From assembly GCF_001298265.1 (NCBI RefSeq), contig NZ_LGSZ01000042.1:1-64000 (forward strand): a DNA stretch of 64,000 bases. Reading direction: 5' to 3'. The DNA is from Allobosea vaviloviae (GTDB lineage: Bacteria; Pseudomonadota; Alphaproteobacteria; Rhizobiales; Beijerinckiaceae). The notes below the pieces were generated by a model. That model searched no databases. It was not told the DNA's origin and saw only the letters and a program-made list of their open reading frames with translations. The position numbers and the translations under genes are program-made. This document shows, piece after piece, positions 17,528 to 25,928 of this stretch; the stretch's first letter is position 1; each line of letters begins with the position of its first letter.

Positions 17528-19044
17528 GACGAGGTTCCGGGGGCGCGGGAAAGGCCGAGGACCGGCCAGAGCGCGTCGATGCGGGCGCTGACGGTCGGGT
17601 CCATGGCCAGCACGCTGCCCCATTCCCGCTCCGTCTCGGGCGGCAGCTTGTTCGTGGCGTCGATGCCGAGCTTACCGCCGAGGCCGGGCTTGGGCGAGGC
17701 GAAGTCGAGATAGTCGATCGGCGTGTCGGTCAGGGTCACGAGGTCGCGCGTGGCGTCGGCCCGGGTCGCCACCGCCCACATCACCTGCGCCCAGTCGCGC
17801 GGATCGATATCGGCGTCGACGACGATGACGAGCTTGGTATAGGTGAATTGCGGCAGCATCGACCACAGGCCGAGCATCAGGCGGCGTGCCTGGCCGGGAT
17901 AGCGCTTGGCGATGGAAACGACCGCGATCCGGTAGGAGCAGGCCTCGGGCGGCAGCCAGACATCGACGACTTCGGGGAACTGGCGGCGCAGCATCGGCAG
18001 GAACAGAACGTTGAGGGCCTCGCCGATGCGCGAGGGCTCGTCCGGCGCGCGGCCGGTGAAGGTCGAGAGATACAGCGGCTGGCGGCGCATCGTCACCGCC
18101 GTCACCCGCATCACCGGGAAGGGCTCCACCGCATTGTAGTAGCCGGTATGGTCGCCGAAGGGACCTTCCGGCGCGGTCTCGCAGGCCGAGACCATGCCCT
18201 CGATCACGATCTCGGCCTCGGCGGGGACGGCGAGCGGGACGCTGACGCAGCGCGCCAGCAGCGGCCGCTCGCGACGCAGCAGGCCCGAGAAGCGCAGTTC
18301 CGACACCGTCTCTGGCAGGGGCAGGACGGCCGACAGGATCGTGGCGGGATCGGCGCCGATCACGATGGCGACGGGCATGTCGGAGCCGAGCCGGCGCCAT
18401 TGCTCATGATGCCGCGCGCCGCCGCGATGGGCGAGCCAGCGGATGACCGCCCGGTCGCGGCCGAGCACCTGCATGCGGTAGACGCCGATATTGCCCTCGT
18501 CCTCGGGCGAGGGTTCCGGCGGTGACGTCATCACGAGAGGCCAGGTGATGAGCGGGGCCGGCTCGCCCGGCCAGCAGATCTGCACGGGCAATGCGGTCAG
18601 GTCGATCTCGTCGCCGCGGAAAACCAGCTCCTGCACCGGTGCGCGTCGGCTCTCGCGCGGGCGCATCGACAGGGCTGCGCGCGCCAGCGGCAGCGCCCGC
18701 CAGGCCTCGGCCAGGCCGCGCGGCGGGCGCGGATCGCGCAGGTCGGCCAGCGCCTGGCCAAGGGCCGGAAGATGCTCGGGCTCGATGCCGAGCCCCCAGG
18801 CGACACGTTCGACCGTGCCGAAGAGGTTGGTCAGGAGCGGGATCGGCGAGATCGTTCCGTCCGGCCGCACCGGGCGCTCGAACAGCAGGGCCGGCCCGTT
18901 CCCGGCGATGACGCGACGGTGGATCTCGGTGACCTCATGCACGACGCTGATGGGCTCGGCGATGCGGCGCAACTGGCCGGCCGTGTCGAGATGGTCGGTG
19001 AAGGCGCGCAGGTCGGCGAAGCGGGGGAGGTCGCGTGTCAGCAA
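17524..19044 (-). CDS. ubiD: UbiD family 4-hydroxy-3-polyprenylbenzoate decarboxylase
   Basis: UbiD uses prenyl-FMN to decarboxylate 4-hydroxy-3-polyprenylbenzoate in ubiquinone synthesis. The 506-residue product contains NIGVYRMQVLGRDRAVIRWL, the glutamate-bearing active-site region APEGPFGDHTGYYNAVEPFP, and PGLGGKLGIDATNKLPPE near the C-terminus. It is coupled to ubiX by a 4-bp overlap. The start is uncertain: TTG at 19044 follows GGAG, while a TTG at 19107 would lie inside the regulatory box at 19094-19107. A broader UbiD-family substrate is possible, but the ubiX/ubiTUV context favours ubiquinone. Confidence 0.9.
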   Translation of the reverse strand: MLTRDLPRFADLRAFTDHLDTAGQLRRIAEPISVVHEVTEIHRRVIAGNGPALLFERPVRPDGTISPIPLLTNLFGTVERVAWGLGIEPEHLPALGQALADLRDPRPPRGLAEAWRALPLARAALSMRPRESRRAPVQELVFRGDEIDLTALPVQICWPGEPAPLITWPLVMTSPPEPSPEDEGNIGVYRMQVLGRDRAVIRWLAHRGGARHHEQWRRLGSDMPVAIVIGADPATILSAVLPLPETVSELRFSGLLRRERPLLARCVSVPLAVPAEAEIVIEGMVSACETAPEGPFGDHTGYYNAVEPFPVMRVTAVTMRRQPLYLSTFTGRAPDEPSRIGEALNVLFLPMLRRQFPEVVDVWLPPEACSYRIAVVSIAKRYPGQARRLMLGLWSMLPQFTYTKLVIVVDADIDPRDWAQVMWAVATRADATRDLVTLTDTPIDYLDFASPKPGLGGKLGIDATNKLPPETEREWGSVLAMDPTVSARIDALWPVLGLSRAPGTSS

Positions 19045-19093
19045 AGGAGGGCTCCAGTCGCCGCAGCATCGCCGATCCGGACCGGGCCCGTCT

Positions 19094-19107
19094 TTGTTCC
19101 CGCGCAA
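19094..19107. promoter_or_regulatory. FNR/NnrR-type box between ubiD and ubiT
   Basis: TTGTTCCCGCGCAA lies in the divergent intergenic region, about 50 bp from each start. It could serve both the ubiD-ubiX-nnrS and ubiTUV operons. Confidence 0.55.
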
Positions 19108-19153
19108 GGACCCGCCGCGGCCGGCGGGCTAGACGAAGGCCCGGAGGTTATCG

Positions 19154-19753
19154 ATGGCCCATCCCGACACGCCGCATCTCGACGCGTTCCATGCCGACAT
19201 GGCTCCGACGGATGCGGTCCCGCCGACCCTGCCGGCCTTGGTGGCGCTCGCCCTGCGGCCGCTGCCGCTTGCGCCGCTGCAACCGGCGCTGGCCTTGATG
19301 CTGCGCCGGATCGGCCAGTGCCATCCCAGGCTCTATGGTCGCCTCGGCGAGCATGCGAGCAAGCGCTTCGGCATCGATCCTACCGACCTACCCTTCAGAT
19401 TCGTGCTGGAGCCGCGGCCGCAGCGCCCTTCGGTGCGAGCCGTCCGGTCCTTGCCGAAAGGACTCGATGCGCAAATCCGGGGCCCGCTCTCGGCACTGAT
19501 CGGCATGGCAGAGGGCTCGCTCGACGGGGACGCGCTGTTCTTCTCGCGGATGCTGGTGGTCGAGGGCGATGTCGAGGCCGTTCTCGCGCTGCGCAATGCC
19601 ATCGACGATGCACGGCTCGATCTCGGCGCGCTGCTGTTCGGCGGGCTCGGCCCGCTTGGCCGCGTGCTGACCGAGGTGCTGCGACGGCATCGGCAGCCGC
19701 CTGCCGATCCGCTCGGAGCCAGGCCGCCATCCGGAGCCAGACCATGGAACTGA
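19154..19753 (+). CDS. ubiT: UbiT-like SCP2-domain protein of anaerobic ubiquinone synthesis
   Basis: UbiT (formerly YhbT) is a lipid-binding SCP2 protein needed for O2-independent ubiquinone synthesis. The 199-residue protein has an SCP2-type core in the second half: LPFRFVLEPRPQRPSVRAVR, then GPLSALIGMAEGSLDGDALF and FSRMLVVEGDVEAVLALRNA. The start follows CGGAGGTTATCG. It overlaps ubiU by 10 bp, and ubiU and ubiV follow, the same gene set known from proteobacteria. The sequence is divergent, so the name rests partly on context. Confidence 0.88.
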   Translation: MAHPDTPHLDAFHADMAPTDAVPPTLPALVALALRPLPLAPLQPALALMLRRIGQCHPRLYGRLGEHASKRFGIDPTDLPFRFVLEPRPQRPSVRAVRSLPKGLDAQIRGPLSALIGMAEGSLDGDALFFSRMLVVEGDVEAVLALRNAIDDARLDLGALLFGGLGPLGRVLTEVLRRHRQPPADPLGARPPSGARPWN

Positions 19754-20721
19754 TCTGTCCGGCAGGCACACGGGCCAGCCTGGAGGCCGCCGTAGAGGCT
19801 GGCGCCGACGCCATCTATTGCGGCTTTTGCGACGAGACCAACGCCCGCAACTTCCCCGGCCTGAATTTTACGCGCGAGGACATGCGCGCCGGCATCGCCT
19901 TCGCGCATCGCCACGGGGTCAAGGTGATGGTGGCGATCAACACCTTCGCGCGGGCCGGTGCGCTGGCGCTGTGGGAGTCCGCCATCGACGATGCAGTCGA
20001 GGCCGGGGCGGATGCGCTCATCCTTGCCGATGTCGCGACGCTCGACTATGCCGCCCGCCGCCATCCGCAGCAGCGCCTCCATGTCTCGGTCCAGGCCGGC
20101 GCCGCCAATCCCGATGCGATCCGCTTCTATGTCGAGAGCTTCGGCGCCCAGCGCGTCGTACTGCCGCGCGTGCTCAGTGTGCCGGAGATCGCCGCGATCA
20201 TGCGCGAGACCACCTGCGAGACGGAAGTCTTCGTCTTCGGCGGGCTGTGTGTGATGGAGGAGGGCCGCTGTTCGCTGTCGTCCTATGCCACCGGCAAATC
20301 GCCGAACATGCAGGGCGTATGCTCGCCGGCGAGCCATGTCGCCTACAAAGAACAGCGCGGCGAGGTCGTCTCGACGCTCGGCGGCTTCACCATCAACCGC
20401 TTCGCCAAGGACGAGCCGGCGGGCTATCCGACGCTGTGCAAGGGGCGTTTCTCGACGCCGCAGGGCTCGGGCTACATCTTCGAGGATCCGGTCAGCCTCG
20501 ATGCCGCGACCATGCTGCCGGCGCTGCGCGCTGCCGGCGTGACCGCGCTCAAGATCGAAGGGCGCCAGCGCGGGCGCGCCTATATCGCGCAGGTCGTGCG
20601 CGCCTTTCGGCGCAGCCTCGCCGCACTCGATGCGGGGATGCCCGCCCCGGCCGCCGGGCTGGCCGCCATGAGCGAGGGGCAGGCCAGCACGGTCGGCGCC
20701 TACCGCAAGACTTGGCGGTAG
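19744..20721 (+). CDS. ubiU: UbiU, U32-family O2-independent hydroxylation protein
   Basis: UbiU with UbiV carries a [4Fe-4S] cluster and supplies the ring hydroxylations of ubiquinone without O2. The 325-residue U32 peptidase-family protein begins MELICPAGTRASLEAAVEAG. The four expected cluster Cys are visible: GGLCVMEEGRCSLSSY, then MQGVCSPASH and YPTLCKGRF, around residues 168-235. The start overlaps the end of ubiT. A much longer open frame upstream from 18772 is an artefact running through ubiD and ubiT. Confidence 0.94.
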   Translation: MELICPAGTRASLEAAVEAGADAIYCGFCDETNARNFPGLNFTREDMRAGIAFAHRHGVKVMVAINTFARAGALALWESAIDDAVEAGADALILADVATLDYAARRHPQQRLHVSVQAGAANPDAIRFYVESFGAQRVVLPRVLSVPEIAAIMRETTCETEVFVFGGLCVMEEGRCSLSSYATGKSPNMQGVCSPASHVAYKEQRGEVVSTLGGFTINRFAKDEPAGYPTLCKGRFSTPQGSGYIFEDPVSLDAATMLPALRAAGVTALKIEGRQRGRAYIAQVVRAFRRSLAALDAGMPAPAAGLAAMSEGQASTVGAYRKTWR

Positions 20722-20783
20722 TCAGGGCTTGCGGTGACAGGGATTTGGCGGTGACCGGGCGCGGCCGGATGAAGGAACAGGCG

Positions 20784-21680
20784 ATGCAACTCACCCTCGG
20801 ACCCGTGCTCTATCACTGGTCACCCGAGCGCTGGCGCGATTTCCACTACCGGATCGCCGACGAGGCGCAGGTCGAGACCGTGGTGGTCGGCGAGGCGGTC
20901 TGCTCCAAGCGCGCGCCCTTCAAGCAGGACTACCTGCCCGGCGTGGTCGAACGGCTCGAGGCCGCCGGGAAGCGGGTCGTGCACGCCTCCCTCATTCTGG
21001 TCTCGCTCGCGCGCGAGCGTCGCCAGACCCGTGAGCTCATGGCGTCGGACGAGGTTATGGTCGAGGTCAACGACCTGACCTGCCTCGCCTCGCTGGCGAA
21101 CCGGCCGCACGCGATCGGCCCCTTCGTCAATGTCTACAACGAGGCCACGGCGCGTTTCCTGGCGGCGCGCGGGGCGACGCGCATCTGCCTGCCGCCGGAG
21201 CTGCCGCTCTCGGCCGTCGACGCGATCGCCGCGGCGCTGACCGACACCGCGATCGAGGTCTTCGCCTTCGGCAAGGTGCCGCTCGCGATCTCGGCGCGCT
21301 GCTATCACGCTCGCGCGCACAAGCTCAGCAAGGACAATTGCCGCTTCGTCTGCGAGCTGGATGCGGACGGCATGCCGGTGCGGACGCTCGACGACGCGGA
21401 CTTCCTGTCGGTGAACGGCGTCCAGACGCTGTCGCATAGCTGCGCCAGCCTGCTGCGCGACATTCCGGCGCTGCGCCAGGCGGGCGTCGCCTCGCTGCGG
21501 CTTTCGCCCCAGGATTGCGACATGGTCGCGGTCGCGCAATTGTTTCGCGATGCCATCGACGGGCGCCTCGATGCCGCCGAGGCCGAGCGGCGTCTTGGCG
21601 CGGTCTACCCCGGCATCCCCTTCGCCAATGGCTTCCTGCACGCCGTTCCCGGCCATGTCCGCGCGGGACCCGGGATCTGA
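20784..21680 (+). CDS. ubiV: UbiV, U32-family O2-independent hydroxylation protein
   Basis: UbiV is the partner of UbiU and also binds a [4Fe-4S] cluster. The 298-residue protein begins MQLTLGPVLYHW and shows the expected Cys ligands in VVGEAVCSKRAPF (near residue 40) and SARCYHARAHKLSKDNCRFVC (near residues 175-195). The ATG at 20784 follows GAAGGAACAG; an ATG at 20769 in the same frame is possible. Together with ubiT and ubiU it forms a complete O2-independent hydroxylation module beside nitrate and nitrite reduction genes. Confidence 0.94.
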   Translation: MQLTLGPVLYHWSPERWRDFHYRIADEAQVETVVVGEAVCSKRAPFKQDYLPGVVERLEAAGKRVVHASLILVSLARERRQTRELMASDEVMVEVNDLTCLASLANRPHAIGPFVNVYNEATARFLAARGATRICLPPELPLSAVDAIAAALTDTAIEVFAFGKVPLAISARCYHARAHKLSKDNCRFVCELDADGMPVRTLDDADFLSVNGVQTLSHSCASLLRDIPALRQAGVASLRLSPQDCDMVAVAQLFRDAIDGRLDAAEAERRLGAVYPGIPFANGFLHAVPGHVRAGPGI

Positions 21681-21704
21681 AACATCGATCCAGAGGGGAT
21701 GAAA

Positions 21705-22076
21705 ATGAAAAGCGAGCGCAGCGACGGAACGTATCATACTGCGGAGCGGATCGCCCCCGGCACGCTTGCCAGCGAGCTGATCGGCCGGCTGCGTCAGATT
21801 CTGTTGCCCATGGGGCTCGACTGCGCTTGCCGGGACATGCTCGGGGGAGCACTCGAGCGCTTCGACCTGCTCGAACGACGGCGTGAAGCGCGCCGGCAGC
21901 TTGCCCAGGCGCGTGATCACAAGGACCGGATCCTGGCGCTTCTGTCCTTCCTGTCCGACCTGGACAGCGTGACCGAGATCGAAAAGGACCGCACCGTGTT
22001 CGAGGAGATGGCGCTGCTCTTCCTGGAAATCGGGCGCAGCGCCGAGGCGGGCGCGGCGGCGCTGCGCGAGCTGTAG
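21705..22076 (+). CDS. Hypothetical helical protein, 123 aa
   Basis: The ATG at 21705 follows GAGGGG at good spacing; an ATG at 21699 is also possible. The product is all-helical with no membrane segment: LASELIGRLRQILLPMGLDC, a CACRDM pair of Cys near residue 45, then LERRREARRQLAQARDHKDR and two acidic helices. It lies 24 bp after ubiV on the same strand and may be the last gene of that operon. I do not recognise the family; the CxC could bind a metal, which is speculation. Confidence 0.65.
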   Translation: MKSERSDGTYHTAERIAPGTLASELIGRLRQILLPMGLDCACRDMLGGALERFDLLERRREARRQLAQARDHKDRILALLSFLSDLDSVTEIEKDRTVFEEMALLFLEIGRSAEAGAAALREL

Positions 22077-22120
22077 CGCGAGGCCGAAACGGCAAGTCCG
22101 ACCCGGCAAACCGCGGATGG

Positions 22121-22134
22121 TTGCGTTTCCGCAA
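22121..22134. promoter_or_regulatory. NnrR-type box before the pseudoazurin gene
   Basis: TTGCGTTTCCGCAA is a perfect dyad (TTGCG-N4-CGCAA), 79 bp before the start codon at 22213. It matches the symmetric site reported for NnrR-type NO-responsive regulators. Confidence 0.72.
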
Positions 22135-22212
22135 ATTCTCGGCGGGCCGCACCCGCTAATTTCTTTCGCAGTGCAGCAAGGGACGTATCAGCTGCCGCGA
22201 AGGAGAAGACAG

Positions 22213-22641
22213 ATGTTCAGGACGATTCTGGCGGGCGCGCTGATGACGCTGGCGGCTGCCGGCGCGAATGCCGCCGAGGTCGAGGTCAAGATGCTCAACA
22301 AGGGGGCCGCCGGAGTGATGGTGTTCGAGCCCGCCCTCGTGAAGATCTCTCCCGGCGACACGGTGAAGTTCGTGCCCACCGACAAGAGCCACAATGCCGA
22401 GAGCATTCCCGAAATGCTGCCGGCTGGCGCCGAGCCCTTCCTCGGCAAGATGAACGAGCAAATCGACGTCACCTTCAAGGACAGCGGTCTCTATGGCATC
22501 CGGTGCAAGCCGCATTACGGCATGGGCATGGTGGCGCTGATCGTGGTCGGGGAACCGACCAATCTCGAAGCAGCCGCCGCGGCCAAGCACTCGGGCAAGG
22601 CCAAGCAGGTCTTTGCCGACCTGATCGGCAAGGCGAAGTAG
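22213..22641 (+). CDS. paz: Pseudoazurin, periplasmic blue copper electron carrier
   Basis: Pseudoazurin passes electrons from the bc1 complex to the copper nitrite reductase (and to N2O reductase). The 142-residue precursor has a Sec signal peptide (FRTILAGALMTLAAAGANAA, cut after AnA) and the type 1 copper ligands His in DKSHNAESIPE, then Cys, His and Met in IRCKPHYGMGMVAL. Length fits the family. The ATG at 22213 follows AAGGAGAAGACAG. With nirK in the window it is the obvious electron donor. Confidence 0.94.
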   Translation: MFRTILAGALMTLAAAGANAAEVEVKMLNKGAAGVMVFEPALVKISPGDTVKFVPTDKSHNAESIPEMLPAGAEPFLGKMNEQIDVTFKDSGLYGIRCKPHYGMGMVALIVVGEPTNLEAAAAAKHSGKAKQVFADLIGKAK

Positions 22642-22701
22642 CAGCAGACTGTCTGCGGGCGTGGCCACCGGGCCGCGCCCAATCACGCGAGGACGAAGAT
22701 C

Positions 22702-23907
22702 ATGGCACCCATCCCGAGAATGCGGGCCTATGAGGGGCCGGCGTTCCTGTCCTACGGCTTTCGACCGCTGTTCCTGCTCGCAGCCCTGCAGGCCGGGCTG
22801 ACGATCCTGGTCTGGCTGCCGTTCGTCGCGGGAAGGCTCGCCGTCCCGACCGCCTTCCACCCGGTCGACTGGCATGTCCACGAGATGCTCTTCGGCTATC
22901 AGGCGGCAGCGATCGGGGGCTTCCTGCTGACGGCGATTCCGAACTGGACCGGACGACTGCCGGTCCAGGGCACACCCCTGCTCGTGCTGGTCGTCGCCTG
23001 GTTCGCGGGCAGAATCGCCGTCGTGGGGTCAGCCTGGATCGGCTGGCAGCTTGCCATGGCGATCGACGCATCCTTCCTCATCCTGCTCGCTGCCGCGGCG
23101 ACGCGGGAGATCGTCGCCGGGCGCAACTGGCGCAATCTCAAGGTCGTCGGGCTGGTCTGCCTGCTGCTCGCGGCGAATATCGCCTTTCATCTCGAAGCCG
23201 CTCTCCTGGGCGGTGCGGACTATGCGCGGCGCTTCGCCGTCGCCACCGTCCTGCTGCTGGTCTCGCTCGTCGCCGGCCGCGTCGTGCCCAGCTTCACGCG
23301 TAATTGGCTGGCGCCGCGCGGCGAGGGCCGCCTGCCGGCTCCCTTCGGCGGTTACGACAAGGCGGTTCTGGCGGCCAGCGCGCTTGCCCTGTGCCTATGG
23401 ATCGTCATTCCGGATTCGGCCGCCAGCGGAGCATTTCTTCTCACCTGCGCGCTGCTCCATGCCGTCAGGCTGGGCCGCTGGGCCGGCGAGCGCACCTGGC
23501 GCAATCCGCTGCTTGGCATCCTCCATGTCGGCTATCTGTTCGTGCCTGTCGGCTTCCTGCTGACGGCGGCCGCGAGCTTCGGGCTCGCGGCACCGGGCGC
23601 CGGCCTCCATGCCTGGACGGCGGGCGCCTTCGGCATCATGACGCTGGCAGTGATGTCGCGCGCCAGCCTCGGACATACCGGGCGCCCGCTCGTCGCCACG
23701 GCGGCGACGCAAGCCTGCTACGCCCTGGCCGTGATCGGCACCGTCGCGCGCATCTGCTCGGCACTCGGCCATGCACCCGGCGTGCTGCTGCATGTCGCCG
23801 GCCTGTGCTGGTCGCTGGCATTTCTGGGCTTCGCGCTGGCTTACTGGCCCGTGCTCACCGGCGCGCGGCTCGGGCCCAAGGCGGGAGCCGTGCCGGGCCG
23901 GGCCTAG
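22702..23907 (+). CDS. nnrS: NnrS family protein
   Basis: This 401-residue polytopic membrane protein shows the NnrS pattern: FLSYGFRPLFLLAALQAGLT, HPVDWHVHEMLFGYQAAAIG followed by GFLLTAIPNWTGR, and AGRVVPSFTRNWLA. These His residues are candidates for haem and copper binding. It is 60 bp after the pseudoazurin gene and probably co-transcribed under the same NnrR-type box. NnrS proteins counter NO stress; the exact reaction is unknown. Confidence 0.93.
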   Translation: MAPIPRMRAYEGPAFLSYGFRPLFLLAALQAGLTILVWLPFVAGRLAVPTAFHPVDWHVHEMLFGYQAAAIGGFLLTAIPNWTGRLPVQGTPLLVLVVAWFAGRIAVVGSAWIGWQLAMAIDASFLILLAAAATREIVAGRNWRNLKVVGLVCLLLAANIAFHLEAALLGGADYARRFAVATVLLLVSLVAGRVVPSFTRNWLAPRGEGRLPAPFGGYDKAVLAASALALCLWIVIPDSAASGAFLLTCALLHAVRLGRWAGERTWRNPLLGILHVGYLFVPVGFLLTAAASFGLAAPGAGLHAWTAGAFGIMTLAVMSRASLGHTGRPLVATAATQACYALAVIGTVARICSALGHAPGVLLHVAGLCWSLAFLGFALAYWPVLTGARLGPKAGAVPGRA

Positions 23908-23979
23908 AGGCGGCGCCCGTCCCGAGGCACGGTCCGGGTTCACGCGTCCCCGCATGGCGATCGTTCCTCCCTCGGCGCT

Positions 23980-25191
23980 TCAGCCGCAACCATCCTTGCC
24001 CTTGAGCGAATTGGTGAGGATGGGCCAGAAGCCGACGAGCCAGATGGCGAAGGACGCCGACCACAGCGTCGCCGCCAGCGTGTAGTGCAGGCCGATCCAG
24101 GCCGTGCCGATGCCCAATTCGGGCAGGACGCGAGCGAGGCCGGCGCAGGCCATGAGGACGAGCGCGACTTTCGCGATCGGGGGCAGGACGAGATCCCGGC
24201 CGCTATGGCGCAGGCCGGCGATGACGAAGACAGCCATCACCGCGAGCCCCAGCGAGCCGACCGACAAAAGATGCAGACCGGTGCCGGCCGCGACGGGCGC
24301 GCCGAGGCCGGCAAGCCCGATCGCGAGGAAGCCGAGCCCGGCAGAGGCGTTGGCCCCGGCTAGCGCGAGCACCTCGAAGCGGAACACGGCCCGGCCGATG
24401 AACCATTCGGCGAGCCGGTCGAAGAAGGCCGCGGCGGCGGCCAGCGCCAGCCATGCGGGCACGGCCGAATCCGGCCAGAGCAGCGCGGCCGTGAGTTGCA
24501 GGCCGACGAGGCCGGCGGACAGGTTCTGGCGTCCGGGGTGCGGGCGGTAGGGCGTGGTCTCGCCGCTGGGATCGATAGCGTGGTTGACCACGACGACATT
24601 GATCCGGGCGATGGCGAGCGAAAGGAAGACGAGGAAGACGGCCAGCCCGGCATGGAGCAGCCGGCCCGACAGTTCGATATGGCCGGTGAACCAGGTGGCC
24701 CGGATCGCGGACTCGATCAGCGCGAAGAGTGCGATCCAGACCGCGAAGGAGCCGTGGCGGGTGCTGCGGCGTTCGATCAGCGCGCGCAGCATGTACCAGA
24801 ACAGCAGTGCCAGGAAAGCCAGATCGGTCAGCGCGGCAAGCAGGATCAGCGCATCGGCGCCGACCATGCCAATCAGCCTGCCGGGCAGCCAGAAGAAGAG
24901 CAGCCAGAGTAGGGCGCCGCCGCTGCGGGCCTTGGTATCTGTCCATTCCGGCACGGCCGAGGAGAGGAAGCCGGCGAGCGCGGCGCCATAGGTGCCGAAG
25001 ATCATCTCATGCGCATGCCACTGGCCGGGCGGCACCCGGTCGGCGAAGGGCAGGCCGAAACTGAACAGCGTTACCCAGGCGAGCGGCAGCAGCACGGCGT
25101 GGGCGGCGGCGACGGGGAAGAACAGCTTCAGCCCTTCCGCCAGAAGCGGATGGGTGGGCGGTGCGGCGCGCTCAGGGTGGTCACCGGTCAT
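23980..25191 (-). CDS. Third NnrS family membrane protein
   Basis: At 403 residues with about 12 membrane spans, it keeps the NnrS signature QWHAHEMIFGTYGAALAGFL followed by SSAVPEWTDT, and the C-terminal LHYTLAATLWSASFAIWLVG with FWPILTNSL. Its start overlaps the stop of the ABC-ATPase gene by 4 bp (ATGA), so it is the last gene of the haemoglobin-TonB-ABC operon. It is more divergent than the other two copies and may have a different ligand. Confidence 0.88.
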   Translation of the reverse strand: MTGDHPERAAPPTHPLLAEGLKLFFPVAAAHAVLLPLAWVTLFSFGLPFADRVPPGQWHAHEMIFGTYGAALAGFLSSAVPEWTDTKARSGGALLWLLFFWLPGRLIGMVGADALILLAALTDLAFLALLFWYMLRALIERRSTRHGSFAVWIALFALIESAIRATWFTGHIELSGRLLHAGLAVFLVFLSLAIARINVVVVNHAIDPSGETTPYRPHPGRQNLSAGLVGLQLTAALLWPDSAVPAWLALAAAAAFFDRLAEWFIGRAVFRFEVLALAGANASAGLGFLAIGLAGLGAPVAAGTGLHLLSVGSLGLAVMAVFVIAGLRHSGRDLVLPPIAKVALVLMACAGLARVLPELGIGTAWIGLHYTLAATLWSASFAIWLVGFWPILTNSLKGKDGCG

Positions 25192-25928
25192 GCCGCTTCC
25201 CTGCCGCCGTCGAACAGATCGGCGAAGGCAGGATCCTTCGCCCAGTCCTGCACCGTCTCGAAGACGGCGCCGTCGTCGCGGCTTCCGGGAGCGCCGTCGA
25301 GGACGCGCTCAGCGACGAGGCCCTCCTGCCGGCCCGACAGCACGACGATGCGATGGGCGAGGCGGACCGCTTCCGAAAGGTCGTGGGTGACGAACAGGGC
25401 CGAGAATTTTTCGCGGGCCGAGGCGCCAATCACGAGATCCTGCAGCACGCGGCGCAGGCCGACATCGACGGCGGTGAAGGGCTCGTCGAAATAGATCATC
25501 TCGGGATCGATGGCGAGCGCGCGCGCCACGGCGGCGCGCTGGCGCATGCCGCCGGAAAGCTCGGCTGGGTACTTGTCGAGGTCGCGCCTGTGCAGGCCGA
25601 CCTCGGCGGCACGCCGCTCCGCGCTCTCGCGCCGCCGACCCAGTGGGACGCCGGCCACGGCGAGCCCATAGGCAATGTTGTCGCGCGCCGTCATCCAGGG
25701 CAGCAGGCGGGGTTCCTGGAAGACGATCGCCTGGCGCCGATAGTGCCGCTGCACACGGCCGCGCAGCGGATCGATCAGGCCGGACGCGATCTGGAGCACG
25801 GTGGTCTTGCCGCAGCCGGAGGGGCCGACCAGCGCCACGACCTCGCCTTCGGCCAGGCAAAGCGACAGATCCTCGAAGACGGCGCGGCCGAGGAAGGCAT
25901 GGCCGATGCGATCGAGCGTCAACCTCAC
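25188..25928 (-). CDS. ABC transporter ATP-binding protein, NitT/TauT family
   Basis: The 246-residue ATPase has Walker A GPSGCGKTT, Q-loop FQEPRLLPW, signature LSGGMRQRAAVARAL, Walker B MIYFDEPFTAVD and the H-loop VTHDLSEA, all in order. It is of the SsuB/TauB/NrtD kind. The GTG at 25928 overlaps the permease stop (GTGA). It powers the permease and binding protein encoded upstream. Substrate not evident from the sequence. Confidence 0.93.
   Translation of the reverse strand: MRLTLDRIGHAFLGRAVFEDLSLCLAEGEVVALVGPSGCGKTTVLQIASGLIDPLRGRVQRHYRRQAIVFQEPRLLPWMTARDNIAYGLAVAGVPLGRRRESAERRAAEVGLHRRDLDKYPAELSGGMRQRAAVARALAIDPEMIYFDEPFTAVDVGLRRVLQDLVIGASAREKFSALFVTHDLSEAVRLAHRIVVLSGRQEGLVAERVLDGAPGSRDDGAVFETVQDWAKDPAFADLFDGGREAA

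Noticed and set aside
18772..20721. A 649-codon frame continuing upstream of ubiU
   Set aside because: The upstream part crosses ubiD antisense and ubiT in another frame and is Arg/Ala-rich. The UbiU protein clearly begins at 19744.
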